A DNA stretch of 64,000 bases. Origin: Lacihabitans sp. LS3-19. GTDB taxonomy: Bacteria; Bacteroidota; Bacteroidia; Cytophagales; Spirosomataceae. The stretch covers positions 114,566 through 178,565 of the forward strand of contig NZ_RJUA01000006.1 of NCBI RefSeq assembly GCF_024343575.1, read 5' to 3'. The notes beneath the pieces were generated by a model. It did not search any database and was not told where the DNA came from. It worked only from the letters and a program-made list of their open reading frames with translations. Of the stretch, positions 53,604 to 63,481 are shown piece by piece. A program made the translations under genes and the position numbers. Every line of letters starts with the position of its first letter. Within the stretch, counting starts at the first letter, position 1.

Positions 53604-55988
53604 TTAAAATTTAAAATTGTATGTAACTGCTGGAATAATTGAAGCAAAAACAGAGTACTTTACGGCTTCGGTTTTTGATGGATCATCCGGGTTCTGCCTT
53701 ACGTATACTGAAAATGGATTTTTGCGATTGTAAACATTATAAATAGAAAACACCCATTCGCTTTCTCCTTTTTTAAACAAGGCGTGTTTGTTTTTTCGGG
53801 TGGCAGACAAATCTAACCTATGGCTATTGGGGATTCTGTAAGTATTCCTCTCATCAGTATAATTCTGAGGCAATGCTATCCCTTGCCATACAAACTTATT
53901 GGTAGGAAAACTGGCCGGAGTACCTGTAGCAAACGACATCGTGCTTCCAAAAGACCATTTTTTAGAAATATCAAAAATTCCTACAACTGACAAATTGTGA
54001 ATTTTATCAATTCTACTTACAAACCAATTGTTATTATTTAAGCCATCTACTTTACGCTCAGTTCTTGCCAAAGTATAACTTACCCATCCATTTAGTTTTC
54101 CTTTGTTCTTTTTTATAAAAAATTCAGCACCATAGGCTCTTCCTATTCCAAACATCAAATCTCCTTCAACAGCTGGATTTAATAATAAATCTGCATTTCT
54201 AATGTAGTCTATCTGATTTTTTAAAGTCTTAAAATAGACTTCAACCGAAGACTCATACATATTATCAGAAAAGTTTTTAAACAAGCCAAAAGCTATCTGA
54301 TCTGATATCTGAGGTTTTATATTATTGCTACTTGGTGTCCAAACATCAAGAGGAGATGATGCTACCGTATTAGATAATAAATGAATATATTGTGCCAACC
54401 TATTATAACCTATTTTTATAGAAGTACTTGCGTTTACCCCTATATTAAGTGCTAGACGTGGCTCTAAATTTCCGTACGTTTTTATACCTTCCCCTTTAGT
54501 AGCTTTTTCTGCACTTAGTACCTCTTTTCTATCTCCAGGGCTTGTATTTTCATCAAAAGTATAAACTGTTCCTGGGCCAAGATAGGTGTAAAACGAATAG
54601 CGTAATCCATAATTTAAAGTTAGGTTGCTACTTACCTTCTGTTCGTTTCCAATATAAAGAGCCGACTCAACCGCATACTTGCTATCCAAACCTATTGACC
54701 TAGATTGCCCACCAGAAACAGCAGTTGCTTGCCCAGGGTTAAAGGTGTAATATATTACTTGGCCACCAAAAGAAAGCGTATTCTTGGCATTGATATAATA
54801 GTTGAAATCTGGCTTAATACTATAATTGAGAATATTAGATTTCCATTCAAAAGAGTCTTGGTTGTTCTCATCTTTTAAATCTGAATCAAGCGAATAATCA
54901 TAATTTGAATAAAAAACAGTTGTGTTTAAGAAAAGCTTGTTATTGAAAACATGATTCCATCTGAAGGATGTAGTTGAGTTCCCCCAATTAAAACCAAAAT
55001 CTGCCCCAAACACATCTCTACCAAAATACCCAGACAGAAAAACAGTGTTTTTATCGTTAATTTTATAATTGGTTTTGGCCGTAAAATCATAGAAATAAAA
55101 CCTAGAGTTTTTTAAGTCATTGTTTAAAAAAGGTTTTGCTAAAATATCAATATATGACCTCCTGAGGGCAACTATAAACGACCCTTTTTCTTTCAAATAA
55201 GGCCTTTCATAGGCAAAACGGGAAAAAATTGTACCTAGACCGCCAGAAAATTCTGGTTTCTTCGAATTCCCTTCTTTCATTCTTACATCTAAAATCGAAG
55301 AAATACGCCCTCCATAAGAAGATGGAATTCCACCCTTTATTAATTTAACGTCTTTTACCACATCAGGATTAAAAACCGAGAAAAATCCGAACAAATGAGA
55401 AGAATTGTAAACTGGAGCCTCGTCAAGCAATACCAAATTTTGATCAATGGCTCCACCTCTAACATTAAATCCTGAAGAGCCCTCTCCAACCGAACTCACC
55501 CCAGGCAAAAACTGGATACTCCTAATTACATCAACTTCTCCTAAAAGTGCTGGCATTTTTTTGATGGTTTTCATTTCCACCTTATTTACCGACATTTCTA
55601 TATTTTTAATATTGTCGTCTTCTCTTTCTCCTTTAATTACAACTTCGTCAAGCAACTTACCTTCTTCTTCTAATTCAAAATTTAAGGTTTTGTTGTCAAT
55701 TAATTCAACGTTTTTAGCAATTGATTTATAGCCTACGTAAGTTATAAACAAAGTGTATATCCCTTTTGGGGCTGTAATAGAATAAAACCCGTAAACATTG
55801 GTGGAGACACCTATTTGAAGTTCTTTAAGATATAAATTGACACCAATCATCCCCTCTCCATTTTTTGCCTCACTTATTTTGCCACTAATGGTGACTTTAT
55901 CTTGAGCCAAAACCGAATTTAGACTAAAAAAGAAAATAAAACTTACTAATTTTAAGTTTGTGAATTTCTCAAATGTAAAATTGAGCAT
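53604..55988 (-). CDS. TonB-dependent outer-membrane receptor (non-SusC type)
   Basis: 794 residues. A signal peptide ends near SLNSVLAQ. The carboxypeptidase-like N-terminal domain (about 30-115) has GKISEAKNGEGMIGVNLYL and GFYSITAPKGIYTLFITYVG. The plug (about 120-230) has ALLGEVDVIRSIQFLPGVSS, GSSGFNVRGGAIDQNLVLLD and KDVKLIKGGIPSSYGGRISS. The rest is a 22-strand barrel ending in VTYNFKF. The form and the DUF4249 partner identify the class common in Cytophagales that is distinct from SusC. The ligand cannot be predicted. It is divergent from the nagB-like gene across a 206-bp region; a -7-like box for it is not clear. Confidence 0.92.
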   Translation of the reverse strand: MLNFTFEKFTNLKLVSFIFFFSLNSVLAQDKVTISGKISEAKNGEGMIGVNLYLKELQIGVSTNVYGFYSITAPKGIYTLFITYVGYKSIAKNVELIDNKTLNFELEEEGKLLDEVVIKGEREDDNIKNIEMSVNKVEMKTIKKMPALLGEVDVIRSIQFLPGVSSVGEGSSGFNVRGGAIDQNLVLLDEAPVYNSSHLFGFFSVFNPDVVKDVKLIKGGIPSSYGGRISSILDVRMKEGNSKKPEFSGGLGTIFSRFAYERPYLKEKGSFIVALRRSYIDILAKPFLNNDLKNSRFYFYDFTAKTNYKINDKNTVFLSGYFGRDVFGADFGFNWGNSTTSFRWNHVFNNKLFLNTTVFYSNYDYSLDSDLKDENNQDSFEWKSNILNYSIKPDFNYYINAKNTLSFGGQVIYYTFNPGQATAVSGGQSRSIGLDSKYAVESALYIGNEQKVSSNLTLNYGLRYSFYTYLGPGTVYTFDENTSPGDRKEVLSAEKATKGEGIKTYGNLEPRLALNIGVNASTSIKIGYNRLAQYIHLLSNTVASSPLDVWTPSSNNIKPQISDQIAFGLFKNFSDNMYESSVEVYFKTLKNQIDYIRNADLLLNPAVEGDLMFGIGRAYGAEFFIKKNKGKLNGWVSYTLARTERKVDGLNNNNWFVSRIDKIHNLSVVGIFDISKKWSFGSTMSFATGTPASFPTNKFVWQGIALPQNYTDERNTYRIPNSHRLDLSATRKNKHALFKKGESEWVFSIYNVYNRKNPFSVYVRQNPDDPSKTEAVKYSVFASIIPAVTYNFKF

Positions 55989-56164
55989 TATGATATTCTT
56001 TGATTTTTAATTACTTATTAAGTTCTAACGATTTAAGGCAAAAAATAGTTTTTTCTAAATATTATTAACCAAAAACCACTAATTTTTCTACCTTTAATTA
56101 TAAAAACGAATACTACTTTTTAAAAAAATTTAATAACTGTTCTCGTTTACCAAACTTTTTGCAT

Positions 56165-56172
56165 TAGTTTTG
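56165..56172 (+). promoter_or_regulatory. Bacteroidota-type -7 box before the NagB-PIG-L gene
   Basis: TAGTTTTG matches TAnnTTTG exactly, 23 bp before the ATG at 56195. The -33 element is not clear. Confidence 0.5.
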
Positions 56173-56194
56173 TAAAAAACCTAATTGATTCATC

Positions 56195-58114
56195 ATGAGT
56201 AACGCTTTGTTTAAAGAACCAATAGCATACGAAAAAATTCCAACCAGAATATTTAACGACCCACGAGAAGCATCAAAATCTGTGGCTAAAGAGATAGCAG
56301 ATTTGATTAGGGCAAAAGCAAAAGAAGGAAAAAATTGTGTTCTTGGATTAGCGACAGGATCATCTCCAAAGACAGTTTATGCTGAACTCATAAGAATGCA
56401 CAAAGAAGAGGGCCTAAGCTTCAAAAATGTTATTTCGTTTAATTTGGATGAATATTTTCCAATGGACCAAGACGCTGTCCAGAGTTATTGGAGATTTATG
56501 CGTGAGCAATTATTTGATCAAGTCGATATTCCAAAAGAGAATTATTTTATTCCTTTTGGCAATATTCCCCAGAATCAAATAGAGGAGTTTTGTAAAAGTT
56601 ATGAAGCAAAAATAGATAGTCTTGGAGGATTAGATTTTCAACTTTTGGGTATTGGAGGAAATGGTCATATTGGCTTTAACGAGCCAGGTTCTTTGATCAA
56701 TTCAAAAACTCGTTTGATGATGCTCGACCATTCGACCAGAGCAGCGGCAATGATGGATTTCGGAGGAGAACTAATCAAAGTTCCTAAAAAAGCCATTACT
56801 ATGGGGGTTTCTAAAATCCTGCAAGCTAAAAGAGTGGTACTTTTGGCTTGGGGAGAAAGAAAAGCTGAAATGATAGCAGATGCGGTTCAAGGACCAGTTT
56901 CCGAACACAACCCTTCTTCCTATTTGCAAAGTCATAGTAATGCCCTTTTTGTTGTTGATACAGCGGCGGCATCAGAACTAAAAAGGATGAAAACACCTTG
57001 GTTAGTAGAAGACGTTGTTTGGGATAGTCAAATGACCAAAAAAGCAGTTTGTAGTCTAGCCCTAGAACTTAAAAAACCCATCCTAAAGCTTACTAACAAA
57101 GATTACAACGACAATGGACTTTCAGACCTTTTGGCGGGCTATGGACAAGCTTATGAGATAAACATTGAGGTATTCAATCAACTTCAGCATTCAATAACAG
57201 GTTGGCCAGGTGGAAAACCAAACGCTGACGATACCAACAGACCAGAAAGAGCACTTCCTGAAAGAAAACGCGTGATTATCTTCAGTCCACACCCAGACGA
57301 TGATATTATTTCAATGGGGGGTACATTTCAGAGATTAGTTGACCAAGGCCATGATGTACATGTGGCCTACCAAACTTCGGGAAATATTGCAGTTTCAGAT
57401 GATGAGGCCATAAGATTTATAGATTTTGTTGTTGATTTCAATAAGCAATTTGGAATAAAAAATGACAAAACCTCTGCAATATTCGACTCTGCCAAATCAT
57501 TTTTGGAAAATAAAAAAGATAGTGAAATAGACACGCCAGAAGTTCGTCATGTTAAAGGTCTTATACGAAAGGGTGAAGCCAAAAACACTTGCAGATTCGT
57601 TGGAATTCCTGTGGAAAATGCTCATTTTTTGAATATGCCTTTTTACGAAACTGGACAAGTACAGAAAGCTCCATTAGGTAAAGAAGACATTGATTTAACG
57701 GCAGGATTAATTGAAAAAATTAAACCTCATCAAATATATGCAGCTGGGGATTTAGCCGATCCGCATGGCACACACAAAGTTTGTTTGGATGCAATAATGG
57801 CAGCTGTAGAACAGCTAAAGCACAAAAATTTCATGAAAGATTGTTGGGTTTGGTTATATCGTGGAGCTTGGGCTGAATGGGAGATTCATGAAATCGAAAT
57901 GGCTGTACCAATGAGCCCTGATCAAGTGATTCAAAAACGCTTAGGTATTTTCAAACATCAATCTCAAAAAGACGGCGTGGTTTTCCAGGGTTCAGATGCG
58001 AGGGAATTCTGGCAAAGAGCTGAGGATAGAAATGGAACTACGGCCGAATTATATAACAAACTTGGTTTGGCAGAATATGAAGCAATGGAAGCTTTTGTAA
58101 GGTGGAAGTATTGA
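56195..58114 (+). CDS. nagB: Glucosamine-6-phosphate deaminase fused to a PIG-L/LmbE-type domain
   Basis: 639 residues. The N-terminal 270 are NagB: LGLATGSSPKTVYAEL for phosphate binding, ISFNLDEYFP with the catalytic Asp, and GIGGNGHIGFNEPGS. It turns glucosamine-6-phosphate into fructose-6-phosphate and ammonia. A linker (about 275-355) precedes a PIG-L/LmbE deacetylase-like domain (about 356-639) with FSPHPDDDIISMGG, where H366 and D369 match the zinc-binding HPDD motif, and AAGDLADPHGTHKVC. This domain in other proteins removes N-acetyl groups from amino sugars. The fused form is known in Bacteroidota and is about 380 residues longer than a standard NagB. The two parts could act in series on amino sugars. 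It is divergent from the TonB receptor gene. Confidence 0.9.
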   Translation: MSNALFKEPIAYEKIPTRIFNDPREASKSVAKEIADLIRAKAKEGKNCVLGLATGSSPKTVYAELIRMHKEEGLSFKNVISFNLDEYFPMDQDAVQSYWRFMREQLFDQVDIPKENYFIPFGNIPQNQIEEFCKSYEAKIDSLGGLDFQLLGIGGNGHIGFNEPGSLINSKTRLMMLDHSTRAAAMMDFGGELIKVPKKAITMGVSKILQAKRVVLLAWGERKAEMIADAVQGPVSEHNPSSYLQSHSNALFVVDTAAASELKRMKTPWLVEDVVWDSQMTKKAVCSLALELKKPILKLTNKDYNDNGLSDLLAGYGQAYEINIEVFNQLQHSITGWPGGKPNADDTNRPERALPERKRVIIFSPHPDDDIISMGGTFQRLVDQGHDVHVAYQTSGNIAVSDDEAIRFIDFVVDFNKQFGIKNDKTSAIFDSAKSFLENKKDSEIDTPEVRHVKGLIRKGEAKNTCRFVGIPVENAHFLNMPFYETGQVQKAPLGKEDIDLTAGLIEKIKPHQIYAAGDLADPHGTHKVCLDAIMAAVEQLKHKNFMKDCWVWLYRGAWAEWEIHEIEMAVPMSPDQVIQKRLGIFKHQSQKDGVVFQGSDAREFWQRAEDRNGTTAELYNKLGLAEYEAMEAFVRWKY

Positions 58115-58330
58115 GATTTAAATATTAAAATAAAATAATATTATTAATCGAATTTTCGTTGCTTAAATAATTATAGAATTTGATTAAACTGATAAATTAG
58201 AATAATAAAAGAAACCACTCAGTAATTTTTTTTGGACAATTCAAATATTTAATTTAAATTTATGGTCAAATGGTACGTTTTTTGCAATGTAGATTAAGTG
58301 CTTTCAATTTAAAATGTATCAATTACCATT

Positions 58331-58486
58331 ATGAAAAAAATTAATTTCTTTATGACCGTTCAGTGGCTAATTTTTATGCCATTGATTTTGCCTTTAGGTA
58401 TTATTACTGGTGCTTTTGAGGGCGTTAAGAAAACTTTTGAGCAAGCTTCGACCGATATCTTTGAAAAACAAGAGATTGTTTCTTAA
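58331..58486 (+). CDS. Small membrane peptide, 51 residues
   Basis: ATG 58331 to TAA 58486. It begins with MKKINFFMTVQWLIFMPLIL, continues with a Gly-containing hydrophobic stretch (PLGIITGAFEGV) and ends in a charged, probably helical tail. One membrane span with the N-terminus positively charged is expected. The upstream 216 bp hold no other gene; a TACGTTTT sequence at 58274-58281 may be a -7-like box. Its stop overlaps the stop of the converging RluA gene by four bases. I do not recognise the family. The good hydrophobic design and the clean start support a real gene. Confidence 0.55.
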   Translation: MKKINFFMTVQWLIFMPLILPLGIITGAFEGVKKTFEQASTDIFEKQEIVS

Positions 58487-59214
58487 TGTATAAAGCCGAG
58501 ATTTTCTACTTTGATTTCTTCGTCATCAAGTTCTAGGAATTCTTCCCAAAAAGGTTGCTCAGGAACGGGTGCCTTACAAATGATTGGTTCGTTTTTAACA
58601 GGATGAATAAAATATATTCGTCTTGCGTGAAGATTTATTGACGCATCATGGTTTGCTTTAGGTGAACCATACTTAACATCTCCCTTTATTGTACATCCAA
58701 TAGAAGCTAGCTGAACTCTAATTTGATGCGGCCTACCTGTTATGGGACTTACTTCTATCAAGTGGTATTTATTAATATTCCCCAAATATCTATAATCTAA
58801 TTCAGCCTTTTGGCTGTCTTGAACCTCAGTATCGTATGCAGTAACTTTATTGGCAACTGTATCTTTCTTTAGCCAATGAACTAGCCGACCTGAATTTTTA
58901 GCAGGTTTTTTGAAGGTTATTGCCCAATAGGTTTTTTGAACATTTCTTTTTCTAAAAAGCTCATTCATTCTGGTCAATGCTTTGGATGTTTTAGCAAAGA
59001 CCACTAAACCACTTACAGGCCTGTCAAGCCTATGAATTGTACCTAAAAACACATCCCCTGCTTTATTATATTTATCCTTTAAATACTCCTTAATATAATC
59101 TTCCAAGGTTTTATCTTTCGTAATGTCCTCGTGTACTAATATTCCTGCAGATTTATTTACAATTATCAAGTGATTATCTTCATAAACCACATGAAATGGT
59201 GTTTTTTGTTTCAT
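58483..59214 (-). CDS. RluA-family RNA pseudouridine synthase
   Basis: 243 residues, shorter than RluD because there is no S4 domain. FHVVYEDNHLIIVNKSAGIL and GTIHRLDRPVSGLVVFAKTS, with catalytic D64 in the HRLDRPVSG motif, are diagnostic. ITGRPHQIRVQLASIGCTIKGD and INLHARRIYFIHP follow. It isomerises specific uridines of rRNA or tRNA in the cytosol; the target position cannot be told from sequence. The gene starts two bases after the dxr stop, so both are likely in one operon. Confidence 0.92.
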   Translation of the reverse strand: MKQKTPFHVVYEDNHLIIVNKSAGILVHEDITKDKTLEDYIKEYLKDKYNKAGDVFLGTIHRLDRPVSGLVVFAKTSKALTRMNELFRKRNVQKTYWAITFKKPAKNSGRLVHWLKKDTVANKVTAYDTEVQDSQKAELDYRYLGNINKYHLIEVSPITGRPHQIRVQLASIGCTIKGDVKYGSPKANHDASINLHARRIYFIHPVKNEPIICKAPVPEQPFWEEFLELDDEEIKVENLGFIH

Positions 59215-59216
59215 TT

Positions 59217-60371
59217 TTAACTAATTTTTTCTAACGCTATTTGTCGTGTTATTTTATCCGTTTCTACGTAATCATCCAAAGTAGGAACTTTAATAAAACT
59301 TACTTTTGCCATACAATATTCTACTAATTCAGACATTTCTAAAAACCCTATTTTATCTTTCAAAAACGCATCGACTGCTATCTCATTTGCTGCATTCAAT
59401 ATGCAAGGCATATTTCCAGCTTTAACTAATGCCTCAAAAGCTAGCTGTAAATTTCTAAAGGTATCGACATCTGGTTTTTCAAAAGTCAAATTTGGGAAAT
59501 TCAAAAAGTCAAATCTGGGAAAGTCTGACTTTAATCTGTGGGGAAAACCCAAAGCATATTGAATAGGCAGCTTCATGTCTGGCAAACCTAACTGAGCTTT
59601 TATGCTTCCGTCCTCAAATTGCACCAATGAATGAACAATACTCTGTGGATGCACAATTACGTCAATTTGCTCTGGTTTCAAATCAAAAAGCCATTTAGCC
59701 TCTATCACTTCTAGTCCTTTGTTCATCAAACTAGCTGAGTCTATCGTAATTTTTGCTCCCATTTCCCAATTGGGATGTTTTAAAGCTTCTTTTTTTGTAA
59801 CATATTTTAAATAATCAATGTTTTTGCCCCTAAAAGGACCTCCAGAGGCAGTTAAAATAATCTTCTCGATTGGATTGATATATTCTCCAACCAAACACTG
59901 GAAAATAGCCGAATGCTCGGAATCTACTGGAAGAATATCTATTTTGTTTTCAATAGCCAATTTTGTGATTAATTCTCCAGCAACCACCAAAGTTTCTTTG
60001 TTTGCTAATGCTATGTGCTTGCCAGCTTTTATAGCATTAATCGTCGGTATTAATCCTGAATAACCTACTAATGCTGTAAGTACTGTGTGAATATTCTCGT
60101 TTTCGACAACAGAATTAAGGGCTTTTTGTCCACAATAAACTTTAATATCCAAAGGATCTAAAGCCGAATTTACTTTATCGTAAAGGTTTTCGTCACCAAT
60201 TACCACTACATTTGGCTTGAATTCAGCTGCTTGTTGAATGAGTAAATCAGCATTTTTTTGTGCTGTTAATACCTCAACTTCAAAAATATCTGAATTTGCT
60301 TTAATAACTTCTAAAGCTTGAGTACCTATAGAACCAGTAGAACCAAGAATGGCAATCTTTTTTTTCATCAA
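59217..60371 (-). CDS. dxr: 1-deoxy-D-xylulose-5-phosphate reductoisomerase
   Basis: 384 residues. The NADPH-binding start KKIAILGSTGSIGTQALEV is followed by ANKETLVVAGELI, LPVDSEHSAIFQCL with the metal and substrate ligands, LTASGGPFRG, HPNWEMGAKITIDSASLMNKG (the flexible active-site loop) and HPQSIVHSLVQFEDGS. The order and length agree with DXR of the methylerythritol-phosphate pathway, which makes isoprenoid precursors. The protein converts DOXP to MEP using NADPH and Mg or Mn. The start is one of two adjacent ATG codons. It is upstream of and probably co-transcribed with the pseudouridine-synthase gene. Confidence 0.97.
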   Translation of the reverse strand: MMKKKIAILGSTGSIGTQALEVIKANSDIFEVEVLTAQKNADLLIQQAAEFKPNVVVIGDENLYDKVNSALDPLDIKVYCGQKALNSVVENENIHTVLTALVGYSGLIPTINAIKAGKHIALANKETLVVAGELITKLAIENKIDILPVDSEHSAIFQCLVGEYINPIEKIILTASGGPFRGKNIDYLKYVTKKEALKHPNWEMGAKITIDSASLMNKGLEVIEAKWLFDLKPEQIDVIVHPQSIVHSLVQFEDGSIKAQLGLPDMKLPIQYALGFPHRLKSDFPRFDFLNFPNLTFEKPDVDTFRNLQLAFEALVKAGNMPCILNAANEIAVDAFLKDKIGFLEMSELVEYCMAKVSFIKVPTLDDYVETDKITRQIALEKIS

Positions 60372-60448
60372 AACGATTTTACCGTAATTTTTTCACAAAA
60401 ATAACGGTTTTATACCTGAAAACCCTAAGAAATATGGAATATCAATTG

Positions 60449-61009
60449 TTATATGCTAAAGTCCAACATTACTATATTCCAATTGGTCTTTGTAAATTCG
60501 TCGTAGAATGTATGAATATATTTAAACCCACTATTAAGATGGGCTTTAAATGACCTTGGATTATGCTCGCTTATATCCGTAAGGGCGAAGTTATATCTTT
60601 CTTTCAGCTCTTCTTTAAAAAAACCATAGAGCTTTTCCACTAATTTTTGTCCTCTATAGGTTTTATCAATACAAAGCTGTCCAACAAAAATGTATTTGAA
60701 ATTATTAATAGCCTTTCCATCGATTTCTAATGAATCTACTGTTTCAAATAATTCTTTGAAAACCTCCATTCCTTCTCCAGCTTCTCTTTTCATTGCTATA
60801 GCATAGGCAATAACCTTCCCATTATCCGTAGCAATTATTGTAGATTCTAAATCATTTATTTTTTTTAATTGCTCAAAAGTGTGTTCTGCAGTTACAAATC
60901 CTTGTGATTGAATATCTTCCTCGCTTAGGTTCTTTTTTAGGTTTCTTTTCTGCAAATCTAATATTTGCAAAATATTATCATCCGTTACTGCCCTTTCTAA
61001 TTTTATCAT
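60449..61009 (-). CDS. GNAT-family N-acetyltransferase
   Basis: 186 residues without signal peptide. The GNAT core is recognisable: VIAYAIAMKREAGEGMEVF for strands 2 and 3, FKYIFVGQLCIDKTYRGQKLVEKLYGFF with the acetyl-CoA-binding loop (where many members have QxxGxG/A, here RGQKLV), and NFALTDISEHNPRSFKAHLNSGFKYIHTF near the end. The acceptor is unknown. It starts immediately after the ahcY terminator, so it likely has its own promoter within about 60 bp. It has the same orientation as dxr, 77 bp upstream of it. Confidence 0.85.
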   Translation of the reverse strand: MIKLERAVTDDNILQILDLQKRNLKKNLSEEDIQSQGFVTAEHTFEQLKKINDLESTIIATDNGKVIAYAIAMKREAGEGMEVFKELFETVDSLEIDGKAINNFKYIFVGQLCIDKTYRGQKLVEKLYGFFKEELKERYNFALTDISEHNPRSFKAHLNSGFKYIHTFYDEFTKTNWNIVMLDFSI

Positions 61010-61049
61010 AAAAAAAATTCCACCTTTACTATTTCATAAAGATGGAATT
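61010..61049 (-). terminator. Rho-independent terminator after ahcY
   Basis: Read on the minus strand, a 13-bp stem (61049-61037 with 61028-61016, one G-U pair) and an 8-base loop are followed by a run of T. It lies 21 bp past the ahcY stop. Confidence 0.85.
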
Positions 61050-61069
61050 AAAAATATTAAAATCAAATA

Positions 61070-62383
61070 TTAATACCTGTACATTTCAGCTTTGAAAGGT
61101 CCATCAACTGTCACACCAATATATTCAGCTTGTTCTGTAGATAATTTGTCCAATTTAGCACCAACGTGAGCCAAGTGGAAAGCAGCAACTTTCTCGTCCA
61201 ATGCTTTCGGCAATACATATACTTTTTTCTCATAAGCAGCCGTATTGTTCCATAGCTCCAACTGTGCCAAAGTTTGGTTTGAGAACGAACAAGACATCAC
61301 AAACGATGGGTGACCCATAGCACAACCAAGATTAACCAATCTACCTTCCGCCAATATGATGATATCTTTACCTTCAACAGTATACATATCCACTTGCGGC
61401 TTGATAACGTTTTTAGTACTGCCATAGTTATCATTTAACCAAGCCATATCTATCTCGTTGTCAAAGTGGCCTATATTACAAACAATAGCTTTGTCTCTCA
61501 TTTTTAAGAAATGCTCGCTTCTTATGATTTTATAGTTACCTGTAGCTGTAACAAATATCTGAGCTCTTGTACAAGCTTCGTCCATTGTTACTACTTCAAA
61601 TCCGTCCATTGCAGCTTGAAGTGCACATATTGGATCAATTTCAGTTACTAAAACTCTACAGCCAGCTCCTTTCAAAGACTCAGCAGAACCTTTGCCTACG
61701 TCACCATATCCAGCAACTACAGCCACTTTACCTGCCAACATTAAGTCAGTAGCACGACGGATTGCATCTACCAATGACTCTTTACAACCATACTTATTAT
61801 CAAACTTAGATTTCGTAACTGAGTCGTTTACGTTAATTGCTGGCAACAATAATGTGCCATTCTTCATTCTTTCGTACAAACGGTGAACGCCAGTTGTAGT
61901 TTCTTCAGACAATCCTTTGATTCCATCAACCAATTCAGGATAAACATCAAAAACCATATTTGTCAAATCACCACCATCATCAAGAATCATATTAAGTGGC
62001 TGTTTTTCTTCTCCGAAAAACAATGTTTGCTCAATACACCAGTCAAATTCTTCCGCGTTCATGCCTTTCCAAGCATAAACCTGAATTCCTGCTGCTGCTA
62101 TCGCTGCCGCTGCATGATCTTGTGTAGAGAATATATTACAAGACGACCAAGTAACCTCAGCTCCTAATTCTACCAGTGTTTCTATCAAAACAGCCGTTTG
62201 AATCGTCATGTGAAGACATCCCGCTATTCTTGCACCTTTTAATGGCTTAGAAGGCCCATATTCTTTTCTTATTTCCATTAAGCCTGGCATTTCAGCTTCC
62301 GCTAATTGAATTTCTTTACGACCCCATTCGGCCAATGCGATATCCTTTACTTTAAAAGGAACATATGAATTTTCTGTTTTCAT
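61070..62383 (-). CDS. ahcY: Adenosylhomocysteinase
   Basis: 437 residues from ATG 62383 ([20 protein letters not shown]); a TTG at 62392 would add three residues. The family pattern is complete: [58 protein letters not shown], and the NAD-binding [20 protein letters not shown]. The C-terminus ends in PFKAEMYRY, the conserved Lys-x-x-x-Tyr-Arg-Tyr tail that contacts NAD of the neighbouring subunit. It hydrolyses S-adenosylhomocysteine to adenosine and homocysteine in the methyl cycle. It is a single-gene transcript with a strong terminator and a -7 box upstream. Confidence 0.97.
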   Translation of the reverse strand: MKTENSYVPFKVKDIALAEWGRKEIQLAEAEMPGLMEIRKEYGPSKPLKGARIAGCLHMTIQTAVLIETLVELGAEVTWSSCNIFSTQDHAAAAIAAAGIQVYAWKGMNAEEFDWCIEQTLFFGEEKQPLNMILDDGGDLTNMVFDVYPELVDGIKGLSEETTTGVHRLYERMKNGTLLLPAINVNDSVTKSKFDNKYGCKESLVDAIRRATDLMLAGKVAVVAGYGDVGKGSAESLKGAGCRVLVTEIDPICALQAAMDGFEVVTMDEACTRAQIFVTATGNYKIIRSEHFLKMRDKAIVCNIGHFDNEIDMAWLNDNYGSTKNVIKPQVDMYTVEGKDIIILAEGRLVNLGCAMGHPSFVMSCSFSNQTLAQLELWNNTAAYEKKVYVLPKALDEKVAAFHLAHVGAKLDKLSTEQAEYIGVTVDGPFKAEMYRY

Positions 62384-62440
62384 AAAAGTCAATTTATCTA
62401 TAAATACTAATATTTTTGTTGCTATTGTCTAATAACAAAA

Positions 62441-62448
62441 CAAAATTA
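62441..62448 (-). promoter_or_regulatory. Bacteroidota-type -7 box before ahcY
   Basis: On the minus strand TAATTTTG matches TAnnTTTG, 58 bp before the ATG. The -33 element is unclear in the AT-rich region. Confidence 0.4.
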
Positions 62449-62526
62449 ATATAAAATATCTAAAATATAAAAGAAATGTAGGAGAAATATCTATTTTGAG
62501 AAACTTGGGCAGAAATCCATGAATTA

Positions 62527-63171
62527 TCAATTAATGATATTGTGAGAGTTTGAATTTTTATATTTATCAAGCTTTACCAAAGCTTTCAAACCTTTGATAG
62601 AGTTTACCGGACCTTCATTGATAAACATATTAACCACAGCACTTGGTAAATCTCCACCTGGATCGGAATGAAATATATAGGTGCCTTTAACCCCTGAAGC
62701 AGTAGGTTGAAAAACCCATTTTGCATAAAATTCCTTTATTCTAACGTAATCTTTGCTTACTGGTAAACCAGTCCAATTACAATTATCCTCTGAAACCACC
62801 TCTTTCGTTTCTTTGTGCTGTTTTACTTTATTTATAACTACCACGTCACGATCTTGTGCTGGCCAAGGCATATTTATTTTTTCATAATACTCAACATGAT
62901 TTGGATTATGTACCTTCAATGTTTTGGCATATTCTACTTTGTAAATCCATTTAGTAAATGCAGAAACATCTAATAAGGCCTCTGTTACCGTGCTAAGATT
63001 ACAATCAAACGTAGTTTCTATTTTCACATCTTTAAGATTACCAATGCCAGAATTACGATGATATATAGTGATTCCGTCCACTTTTTTAATGAATTTCCAG
63101 TCCGAAGTTTGGGAAAAACCCTTTACAATAAATAGAAATACAAACAGAATTGATAATTTAGCCTTGATCAT
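62527..63171 (-). CDS. Secreted START-domain lipid-binding-like protein
   Basis: 214 residues with a signal peptide (LSILFVFLFIVKGFSQ). The rest (about 22-205) is a START-type fold: WKFIKKVDGITIYHR, KIETTFDCNLSTVTEALLDV, YEKINMPWPAQDRDVVVIN (typical of START proteins), GTYIFHSDPGGDLPSAVVN and INEGPVNSIKGLKALV. Such domains bind a hydrophobic ligand in a helix-grip cavity. Ligand and location beyond export are unknown. It is upstream of ahcY with 134 bp between, in the same orientation. Confidence 0.85.
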   Translation of the reverse strand: MIKAKLSILFVFLFIVKGFSQTSDWKFIKKVDGITIYHRNSGIGNLKDVKIETTFDCNLSTVTEALLDVSAFTKWIYKVEYAKTLKVHNPNHVEYYEKINMPWPAQDRDVVVINKVKQHKETKEVVSEDNCNWTGLPVSKDYVRIKEFYAKWVFQPTASGVKGTYIFHSDPGGDLPSAVVNMFINEGPVNSIKGLKALVKLDKYKNSNSHNIIN

Positions 63172-63481
63172 CTATCGAATACTTTTAAAATGAAAATGCA
63201 AAGGTAAAAAAACTTGGTAAAAATAGAATTTTGAAAATATCTATTGAAGCAGAAAGAGGTTAGTTTTTATGATTTTCAAATAGAAACTAAAACAAATAAA
63301 ATATTAAAGCACTAAATTACATACTCATAGCAAAATTCATTAGACGTACTAGAACGAAAATTATTAATAAAAATTCCCTTCTTTATATTTAAAAAATAAA
63401 ATATTTATAACGACTTGATTAATCCTTATCCTAAAATGCTTTTAAGGTAAAAAAGGATCAAGTAAAAAAGTTGGGGGGTGA
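63172..63481. other. Intergenic region beside the transposase gene
   Basis: 310 bp of AT-rich DNA without a gene. It contains an imperfect hairpin (63414-63462, CTTGAT/ATCAAG ends) near the transposase stop, which could be part of the insertion-element end. The outer end of the element cannot be fixed because its other terminus is outside the window. Confidence 0.5.

Noticed and set aside
53600..53647. Longer start for the DUF4249 gene overlapping the receptor gene
   Set aside because: The inner ATG begins directly at the lipoprotein signal and removes the overlap.
58232..58281. Full promoter for the 51-residue peptide gene
   Set aside because: The nearest TTG (58232-58234) is 39 bp from the -7-like box, too far for the Bacteroidota spacing.
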